In this document: positions 43,560 to 52,520 of the stretch, piece after piece
How the letters are laid out: each line of letters opens with the position of its first letter
Numbering within the stretch: position 1 is the first letter of the stretch
Source: Heminiphilus faecis
Lineage (GTDB): Bacteria; Bacteroidota; Bacteroidia; Bacteroidales; Muribaculaceae
Length of the DNA: 64,000 bases
Assembly: GCF_008728965.1 (NCBI RefSeq)
Contig: NZ_VSMC01000010.1
Span: forward strand, 1 to 64,000
Direction: 5' to 3'
Program-made: the position numbers and the translations under genes
The notes under the pieces: generated by a model
What the model was told of the DNA's origin: nothing
The model's input: the letters and a program-made list of their open reading frames with translations, nothing else
The model's database searches: none

Positions 43560-44363
43560 TCAATAATCAAGCATAGCGTTAAAACGCCGACGTTCATCAT
43601 CACGCCACCATCCCCATTTGTTGAAATATCTCACCATATTGACAGCATGAATCCAAGTCATGCGCATGCTCCGGTACGACTCCGCACGATGGCAATGTAT
43701 GACTTCAACCTCAGGATAATACATGGTGGACCTGTGACGATGTATTCTGCGGGTCAAATCAATATCCTCCGGATACATAAAAAAGCGCTCGTCGAATAGT
43801 CCGGCTTCCAATAGGGCATCACGGCTGATCATCATAAAACTTCCCTGATGATACGGCACATTAAAAGCCACATTATGGTCCAGATGCTTCAAAAGATAAC
43901 GGTCATCATGTATGCTGAAAAATATACGGGGTAAAAAACGTCGGCAAAAAAGATCCAGAGGAGAGGGCAACCGTCTTACCGTATATTGAAGTGTACCGTC
44001 AGACGACAGTATACGCGGCTGCACCATACCTATATCAGGGTCGGCCGACATATATTCAATAATGCGGTCGATTACCGATGCGTCAAAGAACACATCGGAG
44101 TTAAGTACGAGATGATAACAGGCCTCTCCTTCTACGGTCTTGGTCATAGCTATATTATGAGCAGCACCGTATCCAACATTTTCATTCGGGACATACAGGC
44201 AACCGTAACGAGCGCAGATATCGGCTATAACACCATCTTTTCCGTTATCAATAACATACACACGACGTACACACATGGACGTAAGACATGACAGACAACG
44301 CTCCAATTCTTTCGGGTCAGTCCGATAAGTCACAATCGAGACATTTACAACAGCTTGTTTCAT
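43560..44363 (-). CDS. Glycosyltransferase family 2 (rhamnosyltransferase-like)
   Basis: The 267-residue protein starts MKQAVVNVSIVTY. I chose this start because the longer frame overlaps the upstream gene and precedes the GT-A nucleotide fold by an atypical 19 residues. It has the GT2 N-terminal strand VSIVTYRTDP, the NENVGYGAAHNIAM region and the DXD-equivalent VLNSDVFFD, plus YPEDIDLTRR later. It resembles WcaA/rhamnosyltransferases for surface polysaccharide. It is 10 bp downstream of another GT2 gene, so they form a pair. Confidence 0.88.
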   Translation of the reverse strand: MKQAVVNVSIVTYRTDPKELERCLSCLTSMCVRRVYVIDNGKDGVIADICARYGCLYVPNENVGYGAAHNIAMTKTVEGEACYHLVLNSDVFFDASVIDRIIEYMSADPDIGMVQPRILSSDGTLQYTVRRLPSPLDLFCRRFLPRIFFSIHDDRYLLKHLDHNVAFNVPYHQGSFMMISRDALLEAGLFDERFFMYPEDIDLTRRIHRHRSTMYYPEVEVIHCHRAESYRSMRMTWIHAVNMVRYFNKWGWWRDDERRRFNAMLDY

Positions 44364-44373
44364 TACCATCAAA

Positions 44374-45348
44374 CTAAAATTTAAATGACACCATTCTTTC
44401 GACAATCCATAGGAACACATATGAAAACAGAGCGCCTGCCCTATTTTTAAGTCGTGAATGTCGGTCGCTAACTACTTTTGAACGGAGACGTTTAATAACC
44501 GCACTGCAATTTTTAATTTCATTCTTAAATACGGATGCATCATGACACAGCATTAGCATCAGCATATTATAATTAGCGCCGAACCTGCGATTTTCCGCAG
44601 CGTCAATTAAGTCAGGAAACACAGCCGGCATATCCATACATATACGAGCCGTAATACCGAGCACATCAAGCCGGCAGTCGCCAAAACAAGACAAAGTGCC
44701 ACCTTTTCGGTGCCTGTAAAAATACAGTTTGTCTTGACTGACAGCAATACGCTCCACGTGTTTTCCGGCCATGAGTATCCGAGCCATAAGGTCGAGATCC
44801 TCATATATTATTCCTTCAGTGAAGCGCACATTATAAAATATCTCATGCCGAAATAACTTACCCCACACACTCGCATCAAACCGACGACGATACAACATGG
44901 CTTCAAGAGCTTCACGTCGGTCCATTGACTTGTACTCACTGACATGTCTGTAGCCATACTTCTTGCATAAACGGCTGCAAGTAAAACCGACCGAGGCAAT
45001 ATCAGCTTCGGTCTCCATTATTATGCCTAACAGATTTTCAAGATACTTCGGATGCACACAGTCATCACCATCAATAAAAGCAATATATCTTCCTACCGAC
45101 TCATCAAGTCCTATATTGCGAGCGACCGACTGTCCGCAATTACGGTCACTCTGAAAAACATGAAAACGCGAATCGACCGACACAATATCACGACACACTT
45201 CAAGGGTGTTATCATCAGAGCCATCATCAACCAAAAGCACTTCAAAATCGGCATATGTCTGACAGCGGATAGACTCTATACACTCTCCGACATAAAGCCC
45301 TACATTATATAAAGGGACTATGACCGATATTTCAGGACACTTTGTCAT
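44374..45348 (-). CDS. Glycosyltransferase family 2
   Basis: The 324-residue protein (start MTKCPEISVIVPLY; the frame extends nine codons further) has the classic GT2 N-terminus VIVPLYNVGLYVGECIESI, VDDGSDDNTLE, ARNIGLDESVGRYIAFIDGDD with the DXD metal motif, and a C-terminal helical region. It probably adds a sugar to a surface glycan or glycolipid, but no polysaccharide cluster surrounds the pair. Confidence 0.9.
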   Translation of the reverse strand: MTKCPEISVIVPLYNVGLYVGECIESIRCQTYADFEVLLVDDGSDDNTLEVCRDIVSVDSRFHVFQSDRNCGQSVARNIGLDESVGRYIAFIDGDDCVHPKYLENLLGIIMETEADIASVGFTCSRLCKKYGYRHVSEYKSMDRREALEAMLYRRRFDASVWGKLFRHEIFYNVRFTEGIIYEDLDLMARILMAGKHVERIAVSQDKLYFYRHRKGGTLSCFGDCRLDVLGITARICMDMPAVFPDLIDAAENRRFGANYNMLMLMLCHDASVFKNEIKNCSAVIKRLRSKVVSDRHSRLKNRAGALFSYVFLWIVERMVSFKF

Positions 45349-45393
45349 ATATGACAAAGTTATATCATTAATCATTAACAGAAATATTAAATA

Positions 45394-45424
45394 TTGATAT
45401 ATCTGTTATTTTTTTCTATTTTTG
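45394..45424 (+). promoter_or_regulatory. Promoter of the SSGDI-repeat gene
   Basis: TTG (45394-45396) and TATTTTTG (45417-45424) form a -33/-7 pair spaced by 20 bp. The chosen start (45475) is about 50 bp downstream. This supports the shorter frame, because the longer open frame begins at 45394, inside the promoter. Confidence 0.55.
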
Positions 45425-45474
45425 ATGCAACTTTTCACAATGTTGATGCATCTAACAGTAAATTTCAATATATT

Positions 45475-46269
45475 ATGAACAGATTTTTATCAACTTTAAT
45501 CTGCGGTACGGCTCTGATGATGTCAGTGACCGCCAATTGCAAAACAATCAAGGCAAGCAAGAACTATGTTACAAAAAACGTGGCAGTCGAGCATTTTTCA
45601 GCAATAACGACAACATCGTCGGTCGATGTGAAGTATTCGCAATCGCCTGTCACTAAAATAGAGATCTACGCGCCTGACAATGTCATCGATTACGTTGACG
45701 TACGAGTATCCGGAAACACTCTCAAAATAGGATACAAAAAAGTATCGGGAGGCCTGTCTATTTACGGAAACAAAAAGACAGAAGTAAGGGTATCGGCTCC
45801 GATGGTAACTTCATTCAACACGGCGAGCTCAGGTGACATAGACATAAAGACACCTTTAAAAATACAAGGAGAGGTAGTATTTAATACAGGAAGCAGCGGT
45901 GACATTGATGCCGGTAACATAACATGTGAAAAACTCACTGCAAAGACAAACAGTTCGGGCGACATAGAGATTTCTTCTGTCAAATGTGTGGCTCTTAACG
46001 CATATACCGGAAGTTCGGGTGACATAGATATTAAAAACGCAGTTGCCAAAACAGTTACGGCTTCGACCAGCAGTTCAGGCGATATAAAAATATCGGGGAC
46101 CTGCGATATGGCCGAATTTACGACAAGAAGCAGCGGTGACATAGATGCCGACAATCTTAAAGCCATCAACGTAAAAGCCACCACCCTATCGTCAGGCGAC
46201 ATATCCTGCTACGCTACAGGTAATAAAGAGATATCAAAAAACAGTTCAGGCAGCATACATTGCCGATAG
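45475..46269 (+). CDS. GIN-domain (DUF2807-like) repeat protein
   Basis: The 264-residue product has a signal peptide (MNRFLSTLICGTALMMSVTA) and a GIN-domain-like body. It contains seven SSGDI motifs at roughly 20-residue spacing, plus a final SSGSI, which suggests a right-handed beta-helix or stacked solenoid. The family is cell-surface or periplasmic; function is not known. The protein ends SSGSIHCR. It lies divergent from the glycosyltransferase pair. Confidence 0.85.
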   Translation: MNRFLSTLICGTALMMSVTANCKTIKASKNYVTKNVAVEHFSAITTTSSVDVKYSQSPVTKIEIYAPDNVIDYVDVRVSGNTLKIGYKKVSGGLSIYGNKKTEVRVSAPMVTSFNTASSGDIDIKTPLKIQGEVVFNTGSSGDIDAGNITCEKLTAKTNSSGDIEISSVKCVALNAYTGSSGDIDIKNAVAKTVTASTSSSGDIKISGTCDMAEFTTRSSGDIDADNLKAINVKATTLSSGDISCYATGNKEISKNSSGSIHCR

Positions 46270-46377
46270 ACACGGCTTTCGCCGTCAAATAGCAAGCCTT
46301 TTATTCCGGTGCTTTTCCATAATTTTGCACGCCACGGAATAAAAGGCTATATTTGTGTATATAAAATCAATAATATC

Positions 46378-46752
46378 ATGGCACGACACAACGATCTTGG
46401 AGCATGGGGCGAGAGCATAGCCCGTGAATACCTTATCACACGAGGATATACCATAATCGAACATGACAAACGCATGGGCCACTACGAAATCGACATAATA
46501 GCCTTAAAAGGCAACCGCATTATATTCATTGAAGTAAAAACGCGACTCGCCGGCTCTTTTGACCCCCTCGAGGCTATAACCACAAAGAAAATAAGCAACA
46601 TATGCAGAGCTGCCGACTCATTTGTCAAACAATATAATTATCCACATGAAGTGCAGTTTGACATAATAGCCATAACCGGCTCCCCCGACACTTCATGTGA
46701 AATAGAACATATACCCGACGCTTTCGTGCCACCGCTTGGCGGCTACAGATGA
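46378..46752 (+). CDS. YraN family (UPF0102) nuclease-like protein
   Basis: The 124-residue protein (start MARHNDLGAWGE) is a member of UPF0102, with the PD-(D/E)xK-like fold. It has LGAWGESIAREYLITRGY, EIDIIALKGNRIIFIEVKTR and a C-terminal PLGGYR. UPF0102 proteins are conserved bacterial proteins of uncertain role; a DNA-related role is inferred from the fold. It ends 22 bp from the convergent OstA-like gene. Confidence 0.85.
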   Translation: MARHNDLGAWGESIAREYLITRGYTIIEHDKRMGHYEIDIIALKGNRIIFIEVKTRLAGSFDPLEAITTKKISNICRAADSFVKQYNYPHEVQFDIIAITGSPDTSCEIEHIPDAFVPPLGGYR

Positions 46753-46773
46753 GCATCGCGACAATAAAACCGG

Positions 46774-48495
46774 TCAGTTAACCTTTCGTTTACGCGCCGA
46801 CGGATCAGGCTCCTTCAACAGAGCCTCCATTTCCGGCGGTATGTTGAATATATCATCTTTATCCTTCGGCCGCAAAGCCTCGTACCATTGAAAGTTAGGC
46901 AGATGAAATATTGATTTCTTGGCAAGATACAACGGCGTGACGGTACCCGGCGATTCAGGCCACATTTTTATCTTCTGCACCGTACCGTCCTCTTTATTGA
47001 AATTAGCTTTCAGAAAGCTGCTCTCTGCGCTTACAATCTTATTAAAGGTGGAGTCTTTCTCCTCAGGCAATGATATTACCTCCACATTTCCATTTACGTC
47101 AAGCTCACTCATCATGCCATCGGCAAAACGGGCTATCATCTCCTTTCCCGAAATCTGATTGCAAAACTCTTCATCAAGATGCTCGGCAACAAAACCAAAG
47201 TCGGGCAACTTGGCCCAGTCTGCGGTAGAATCATTAAAATGAACCATTATTATATTGCCAAAAACCTGACGGGCTTCATTCCATACTATAGGATGACGAT
47301 GCATGTACAACGTCGAGTCACGCTCCAAAAAACTCAAAGAGTCACAAAGGCCCTGAATATCGACACGCCAGAATCTCACACGCGGATATACAGCCACGAT
47401 ATGGGTTGTGTCTTCAAGCAGAAATGTACGTATGGTGTCGCCATGCATGTATAACGTATCGCCACGACTGTATTCAAGTATTCTGGCATGACCTGTGGCA
47501 AACGAGCTGTCCTGTTCCTGATAGTAACAGCCGTAATCGCCCTCAAGCATGGACTGCCTTACCGAGTCGGTTAATACCATCTTTCCCCATGCTTCTCCGA
47601 AAGCGGCTACATGATCATAGAAAATCGTATCGCCGGTAAGAGTCGACCCGCCGTTTGACACGACAAGCGAACGGTAATACAACTCCGACACCTCCGACTC
47701 GGTATCATACCAGCCGTTGCTCGAATACACGGTGCCACTATCGGTCTCTATCACCGTAGGGCTGACAATATTGGCGATATGGGTGTCGGTATTATAGCGC
47801 AACAGATCGGTCGACATTCTGAAGTCTTTCTTATTAAGGTCCTGAAGCACCACATTGTTACGAAACTCGGCCTCTTTGGTGTCGGGGCTATATTCTCCAT
47901 AGCCTGAGCTAAGACGGTTTTCAACATCGGTTATAGTACCGTTATTGTCGTAATAGCCGAGATTGTTGGCCACGTCATAATAGAATATATATGTCTCGAG
48001 AGTCACATCCCTATTTATAAGGCGCACCGGACTGGCGCCCTCGCCATAAAAGGTGGCAAACTCCGCCGCACCATCATAATCAAGTTCGTCGGCATATACA
48101 AACAGGGTGTCGCCCTGCTCCATCCTGACATTACCGAACGCTTCAAGCGAACCGCTTCCCTCATAGAAGTTGGCGCTGTCGCAATACATGTACATGCCTC
48201 CCTTACGAAACATGACATTGCCTGTAACCATCTGAAACTCGGTACTCACTTTTTCATCCATCCATAACCGGTCGGCTCGCTCAAGAAATACCCTACCCTG
48301 TTGATTTCGATCAGCCAGAGGAATAACAGGCTTTATAGGTATGCGCTTGGCTCGCTCCGATACAGAATGGTTAGGTGTGTTATCCACCGGAAAGCCAAAC
48401 AACACTGACGGGACAAGAACACCCAAAAGGCACAGGACGACAAAATATCGCCTATGCCTTAACGTATTTTTATTATCGTGAAAGATATCTTTCAT
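46774..48495 (-). CDS. OstA/LptA-like LPS transport protein
   Basis: The 573-residue protein has an N-terminal hydrophobic segment (about 15-37) and a repeated beta-jellyroll of the OstA type (ADRLWMDEKVSTEFQMVTG, EAFGNVRMEQGD, ADELDY), as in LptA/LptD periplasmic regions for lipopolysaccharide transport. It ends with a basic RKRKVN. The start is MKDIFHDNKN: its ATG overlaps the SurA-like stop as TGATG, so it is translationally coupled. An upstream in-frame ATG at 48516 would overlap by 22 bp. Confidence 0.85.
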   Translation of the reverse strand: MKDIFHDNKNTLRHRRYFVVLCLLGVLVPSVLFGFPVDNTPNHSVSERAKRIPIKPVIPLADRNQQGRVFLERADRLWMDEKVSTEFQMVTGNVMFRKGGMYMYCDSANFYEGSGSLEAFGNVRMEQGDTLFVYADELDYDGAAEFATFYGEGASPVRLINRDVTLETYIFYYDVANNLGYYDNNGTITDVENRLSSGYGEYSPDTKEAEFRNNVVLQDLNKKDFRMSTDLLRYNTDTHIANIVSPTVIETDSGTVYSSNGWYDTESEVSELYYRSLVVSNGGSTLTGDTIFYDHVAAFGEAWGKMVLTDSVRQSMLEGDYGCYYQEQDSSFATGHARILEYSRGDTLYMHGDTIRTFLLEDTTHIVAVYPRVRFWRVDIQGLCDSLSFLERDSTLYMHRHPIVWNEARQVFGNIIMVHFNDSTADWAKLPDFGFVAEHLDEEFCNQISGKEMIARFADGMMSELDVNGNVEVISLPEEKDSTFNKIVSAESSFLKANFNKEDGTVQKIKMWPESPGTVTPLYLAKKSIFHLPNFQWYEALRPKDKDDIFNIPPEMEALLKEPDPSARKRKVN

Positions 48496-49856
48496 CAATT
48501 GCTCTTTTTGATCCAACCTTCATGCTTGAAGTCACAGTCGCGCCAACCGTCCTCAATGCGCACATAAGTGTCTTTTATTTTCTTTTCAATCCACTCCGAC
48601 ACCATCTTCTCTTTTATAGAGTTTTCATACATACCTTTTATCATCTGGTAGTCATCGCTAAGGTTGGCCCTATGTCCTTCTATTCGGTTAGTCAGTTTCA
48701 CAATAGCCACGATATCGCGGTTGCGTTTGGGTTCTTTCATTATAAACGGCTTTGACAGTTCACCGACACTCATGGTATTGACAGCCTTGCTGACCTCCTG
48801 CGGAAGATCGGCCATCTCGAAGCGAGTCGTGCCGTTATTATCATTCACCATAACACCTCTGCTGTTGCGAGTGTCCTTGTCCTGCGACACATAAGGCACA
48901 GCCTCCTCAAAAGTATACTTTTCACCCATAATCTCCGACCTCACGGTGTCAAGACGATGAAGGGCCTCGGTAAGATCCTTGTCGGTAACCTTTGGACGCA
49001 TCAATATATGGCGCGTATTTATACGGTCGCCACGCTTCTCTATAAGCTGGATGATATGATAGCCAAATTGCGTTTCCACAATCTTGGACACTTTCTTGGG
49101 GTCGTTAAGGTTGAACGCGACCGCCGCATATTCGGGTTCAAGATGGCCGCGCCCCATGAAGCCAACCTCTCCGCCACGCATTGATGTACCGGGGTCCTGC
49201 GAGTAAAAAATAGCCTGTGTTGAGAACTCGGTCTCACCCTTGTTGACCTTATCGGCAATGTCACGCAGACGAGACTTAACCTCGTCAATCTCTTCTCTCG
49301 GAATAACCGGGTTCAAGGTCATAATCTGCACTTCGACCTGCAACGGCACAAACGGTATACTGTCGGCAGGCAACTGCGAGAAGTACTTACGTACATCCGA
49401 AGGAGTTATTTTCAGGTCCTTTGTCAGCGAATTCTGCACCTCTCTCACCTTATAAGTGTTACGTATAGCGTCGACCATTGTCTCGCGTATCTCCGGCATG
49501 GGACGGCGGTAAAATTGCTCAACCTTCTCCTGAGTGCCGAGATTGGTTATCATATAATTGATACGTCGGTCCACCTCCTGCATGACCATGGCATCCTGCA
49601 CGGTCACGGAGTCAAGTTCGGCCTGATGCAAAAACAATTTTTCTATGGCAAGCTGCTCGGGAATGACACAATACGGATTGCCGTCAATCTCATTGTGTTC
49701 ATAGAGCATAGTCTGGTACATCTCTTCCACTTCCGATTTGTAGATAGGTTCGTCGCCTATCCACCACACCACTTCTTCAACGATATTGTTTTGCGCCATA
49801 GACGCCATTGTCATTCCGGCGAAAGCGCATAATGTGATTGCTCTGGTTAGTTTCAC
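48495..49856 (-). CDS. SurA-like periplasmic peptidylprolyl isomerase
   Basis: The 453-residue protein has a signal peptide (to about 21), an N-terminal helical chaperone region and two parvulin-type rotamase domains. The first runs about 175-275 (VQIMTLNPVIPREE, then PGTSMRGGEVGFMGRG). The second runs about 285-385 (INTRHILMRPK). SurA-like factors help outer-membrane proteins fold. It is the middle of a lipoprotein PPIase - SurA-like - OstA-like minus-strand unit, pointing to outer-membrane assembly. Confidence 0.88.
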   Translation of the reverse strand: MKLTRAITLCAFAGMTMASMAQNNIVEEVVWWIGDEPIYKSEVEEMYQTMLYEHNEIDGNPYCVIPEQLAIEKLFLHQAELDSVTVQDAMVMQEVDRRINYMITNLGTQEKVEQFYRRPMPEIRETMVDAIRNTYKVREVQNSLTKDLKITPSDVRKYFSQLPADSIPFVPLQVEVQIMTLNPVIPREEIDEVKSRLRDIADKVNKGETEFSTQAIFYSQDPGTSMRGGEVGFMGRGHLEPEYAAVAFNLNDPKKVSKIVETQFGYHIIQLIEKRGDRINTRHILMRPKVTDKDLTEALHRLDTVRSEIMGEKYTFEEAVPYVSQDKDTRNSRGVMVNDNNGTTRFEMADLPQEVSKAVNTMSVGELSKPFIMKEPKRNRDIVAIVKLTNRIEGHRANLSDDYQMIKGMYENSIKEKMVSEWIEKKIKDTYVRIEDGWRDCDFKHEGWIKKSN

Positions 49857-49890
49857 TTTATTATTCTGTTATTGTATTATTTTCAATCAT

Positions 49891-50757
49891 TTATATTCCG
49901 AGGTCAACATTCACTTTGACATCGCCCGACTTCACTCCCCTTTCAAATAAAAGCTTTCGGAGCATACGGTCATACTCCACCCTGTTCTCGTTTGCAAACA
50001 AGTCTTTTATCGACTCCTCCACAAGTTCAAACGGAGCTTCACTGCCTGAAGGAAGATACTCGGAGACACTCAATAGATATGTATACCCGTCACGTGTCAT
50101 TTCAAAATTATCGTTTTTCTTCAAAAACATGTCCGGAGAACCGCCGAAATCCATCGGTATATGATTTTGGATATCATTCCAGTCTGTCCAGCGGTCACGG
50201 AAGTAATCATACTGCACTGCATCCTGCAAAGTATACTTTTCAAGTCGCTCGATATCGTCACTATTGTCAGAACAATACCACTTACGCACATCCTGCAAGC
50301 GCGGAGCATCCTGAGGCAATTTCAGGAAAATGCCCCTAACCAAGGGCTTTTTCAGAATAAAATCGCTTTTATGATTGTCATAATAAGACTTCAATGTATC
50401 GACGCTGAACCAACGACCGCCATTCTCCTCATACATGAGCCTCTTGTATTCTTTCATTATCAGGTCATTACGATACTCTTCAACCATTTTGTCGATTTTT
50501 TCAGTACCTGATATGTTTCGGACCGCAATCTCGCTTACGAGACGACTGTCAATCCACTGTTTTATATATGCTCGACAAAACAGCACACTGTCTTCAGATG
50601 AAAGCCCCAAAGGAGTGTTGTCGCGCAAATCATCGACAGTAAGCATAGACGTTCCGACAGAAGCAAGTACATCACCGTCAGCCACAGCGCCCCCGCTGCC
50701 ACATGCGGTGACAGACAGTGACGAAAGCATAAATGCAATGTACTTTAATGAAATCAT
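49891..50757 (-). CDS. Lipoprotein with PPIase-like N-terminal region
   Basis: The 288-residue product starts with a lipoprotein signal (TACG, Cys19). Its helical N-terminal half resembles SurA/PpiD-type chaperone regions (DDLRDNTPLGLSSEDSVLF, then KQWIDSRLVSEIA). No rotamase domain is evident, so a chaperone without isomerase activity, or an accessory factor, is more likely. It is upstream of the SurA-like gene by 34 bp. A -7 element TAAATTTG (minus) lies 27 bp upstream. Confidence 0.72.
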   Translation of the reverse strand: MISLKYIAFMLSSLSVTACGSGGAVADGDVLASVGTSMLTVDDLRDNTPLGLSSEDSVLFCRAYIKQWIDSRLVSEIAVRNISGTEKIDKMVEEYRNDLIMKEYKRLMYEENGGRWFSVDTLKSYYDNHKSDFILKKPLVRGIFLKLPQDAPRLQDVRKWYCSDNSDDIERLEKYTLQDAVQYDYFRDRWTDWNDIQNHIPMDFGGSPDMFLKKNDNFEMTRDGYTYLLSVSEYLPSGSEAPFELVEESIKDLFANENRVEYDRMLRKLLFERGVKSGDVKVNVDLGI

Positions 50758-50783
50758 GTACAGTCATTATGATAATTACGTGC

Positions 50784-50791
50784 CAAATTTA
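50784..50791 (-). promoter_or_regulatory. -7 element for the PPIase unit
   Basis: On the minus strand this reads TAAATTTG, a full TAnnTTTG match, 27 bp before the lipoprotein start. Confidence 0.5.
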
Positions 50792-50851
50792 CGAAATTTT
50801 CAGCTAACGATGTATGTTTAATATAATTTTAATAAGTTTTTATATATTAAA

Positions 50852-50897
50852 ATACAGACATGGCGGTCCGGTATCTATCCGTCCGCCATGTCTGTAT
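50852..50897 (-). terminator. Terminator of guaB
   Basis: ATACAGACATGGCGG (50852-50866) and CCGCCATGTCTGTAT (50883-50897) form a perfect 15-bp stem. On the minus strand it follows guaB by 21 bp and is trailed by TTTAATATAT rather than a clean T-run. Confidence 0.75.
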
Positions 50898-50917
50898 CAT
50901 ATTTATGCTTCGTTCAA

Positions 50918-52396
50918 TCAGTTGGAAGATGCGCTGTAGTTAGGCGCTTCGCTGGTTATAGCCACATCATGGGGATGACTTTCGGCAACTCCGGCATTGG
51001 TGATGCGGGTAAACTTGGCACTATGCAGCTTCTTTATATTCTCGGCTCCGCAATATCCCATACCGGCACGAAGGCCACCAAGCATCTGATAGGTCACTTC
51101 ATAAATAGACCCCTTGAACGGCACACGGGCAGCTATACCTTCAGGCACAAGTTTGCGCGTATCGGTTTCACCGGCTTGAAAATAACGGTCTTTCGAACCC
51201 TTCTCCATAGCTTCAAGCGATCCCATACCACGATAAGCCTTATACTTGCGGCCGTTATATATGATGGTATCGCCGGGTGACTCCTCGACACCTGCCAGCA
51301 TGCCTCCGAGCATAACGCAATAAGCACCGGCAGCAAGAGCTTTCACAATATCACCGGAGTAACGTATGCCTCCGTCTGCGATAAGGGGCACATCTGTGTC
51401 GGCAAGAGCCTTTGCCACATCATATACGGCAGACAGCTGCGGCACACCTACTCCGGCTATGACACGTGTGGTGCATATGGAACCCGGACCTATGCCTACT
51501 TTAACTCCGTCGGCACCATTGTCTACAAGGTAACGAGCAGCCTCACCAGTGGCTATATTCCCGACAACGACATCTATTTCAGGATATTTGTCTTTTACAC
51601 TCTTCAATACTCCGACCACGCCTTTGGAGTGACCATGCGCGGTGTCTATGACTATAGCATCGACACCGGCAGCGACAAGAGCATCCACACGGTCCATGAC
51701 ATCGGGAGTGACACCGACGCCGGCCGCCACGCGCAAACGTCCGAGTTTATCCTTACATGCGTTAGGTTTGTCCTTGGCCTTTGTTATATCCTTATATGTC
51801 ACGAGCCCTACAAGACGTCCGTCATTGTCTACTACAGGCAATTTTTCAATTTTATGCTCCTGAAGTATCGAAGCGGCCTCGTCAAGATTGGTCGATTGAG
51901 TGGTCGTCACAAGATTTTCCGAAGTCATCACTTCATCAACCAGACGGCTCATATCACGTTCGAAACGAAGATCTCGGTTTGTCACGATACCTACAAGCTT
52001 GCGGTCATCGTCAACAACGGGTATACCGCCGATATGATACTCCTCCATCATAGCCAACGCATCTTTGACCGTACTGCCACGCTTGATAGTCACCGGATCG
52101 TAAATCATGCCGTTTTCGGCACGCTTTACGGCATGCACCTGACGGGCCTGCTCTGCGATAGACATATTTTTGTGGATTACGCCTATGCCGCCTTCACGGG
52201 CTATGGCAATTGCAAGACGTGCTTCTGTTACAGTATCCATCGCTGCCGATACAAGAGGCACGTTTAATGTAATGTTGCGTGAAAACTTGGTGGTAAGATC
52301 GACACTCCGCGGAAGAACTTCGGAATAAGCCGGAATAAGGAGGACATCATCAAAGGTGAGTCCATCCATCTTTACTCTATCTGCAATAAACGACAT
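50918..52396 (-). CDS. guaB: IMP dehydrogenase
   Basis: GuaB oxidises IMP to XMP, the rate-limiting step to guanine nucleotides. The 492-residue protein has a TIM barrel split by two CBS domains (about 95-210). The active-site Cys is in [15 protein letters not shown], with NAD-region motifs and the [15 protein letters not shown] flap. It is followed by the terminator at 50852-50897, and a -7 element lies 22 bp upstream. Confidence 0.97.
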   Translation of the reverse strand: MSFIADRVKMDGLTFDDVLLIPAYSEVLPRSVDLTTKFSRNITLNVPLVSAAMDTVTEARLAIAIAREGGIGVIHKNMSIAEQARQVHAVKRAENGMIYDPVTIKRGSTVKDALAMMEEYHIGGIPVVDDDRKLVGIVTNRDLRFERDMSRLVDEVMTSENLVTTTQSTNLDEAASILQEHKIEKLPVVDNDGRLVGLVTYKDITKAKDKPNACKDKLGRLRVAAGVGVTPDVMDRVDALVAAGVDAIVIDTAHGHSKGVVGVLKSVKDKYPEIDVVVGNIATGEAARYLVDNGADGVKVGIGPGSICTTRVIAGVGVPQLSAVYDVAKALADTDVPLIADGGIRYSGDIVKALAAGAYCVMLGGMLAGVEESPGDTIIYNGRKYKAYRGMGSLEAMEKGSKDRYFQAGETDTRKLVPEGIAARVPFKGSIYEVTYQMLGGLRAGMGYCGAENIKKLHSAKFTRITNAGVAESHPHDVAITSEAPNYSASSN

Positions 52397-52418
52397 AAGT
52401 TGAAAAATTTATTGCGCA

Positions 52419-52426
52419 CAAAGTTA
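52419..52426 (-). promoter_or_regulatory. -7 element for guaB
   Basis: On the minus strand this reads TAACTTTG, a full TAnnTTTG match, 22 bp before the guaB start. Confidence 0.55.
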
Positions 52427-52520
52427 AGACTTTTTTCACATAAATAAAAATATTAGAGCCTCCACAATAAAATTTTTGACTATTTATTCATAGAATCCAT
52501 CTCTAATCACGACAGACAAG

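Noticed and set aside
45394-45474. Longer N-terminus for the SSGDI-repeat protein
   Set aside because: The extra residues overlap the promoter and do not form a signal peptide; the start at 45475 gives a proper one.
52452-52507. ATTAGAG/CTCTAAT inverted repeat between guaB and dacB
   Set aside because: Only 7 bp with a 42-nt loop and no T-run, so it is likely chance.
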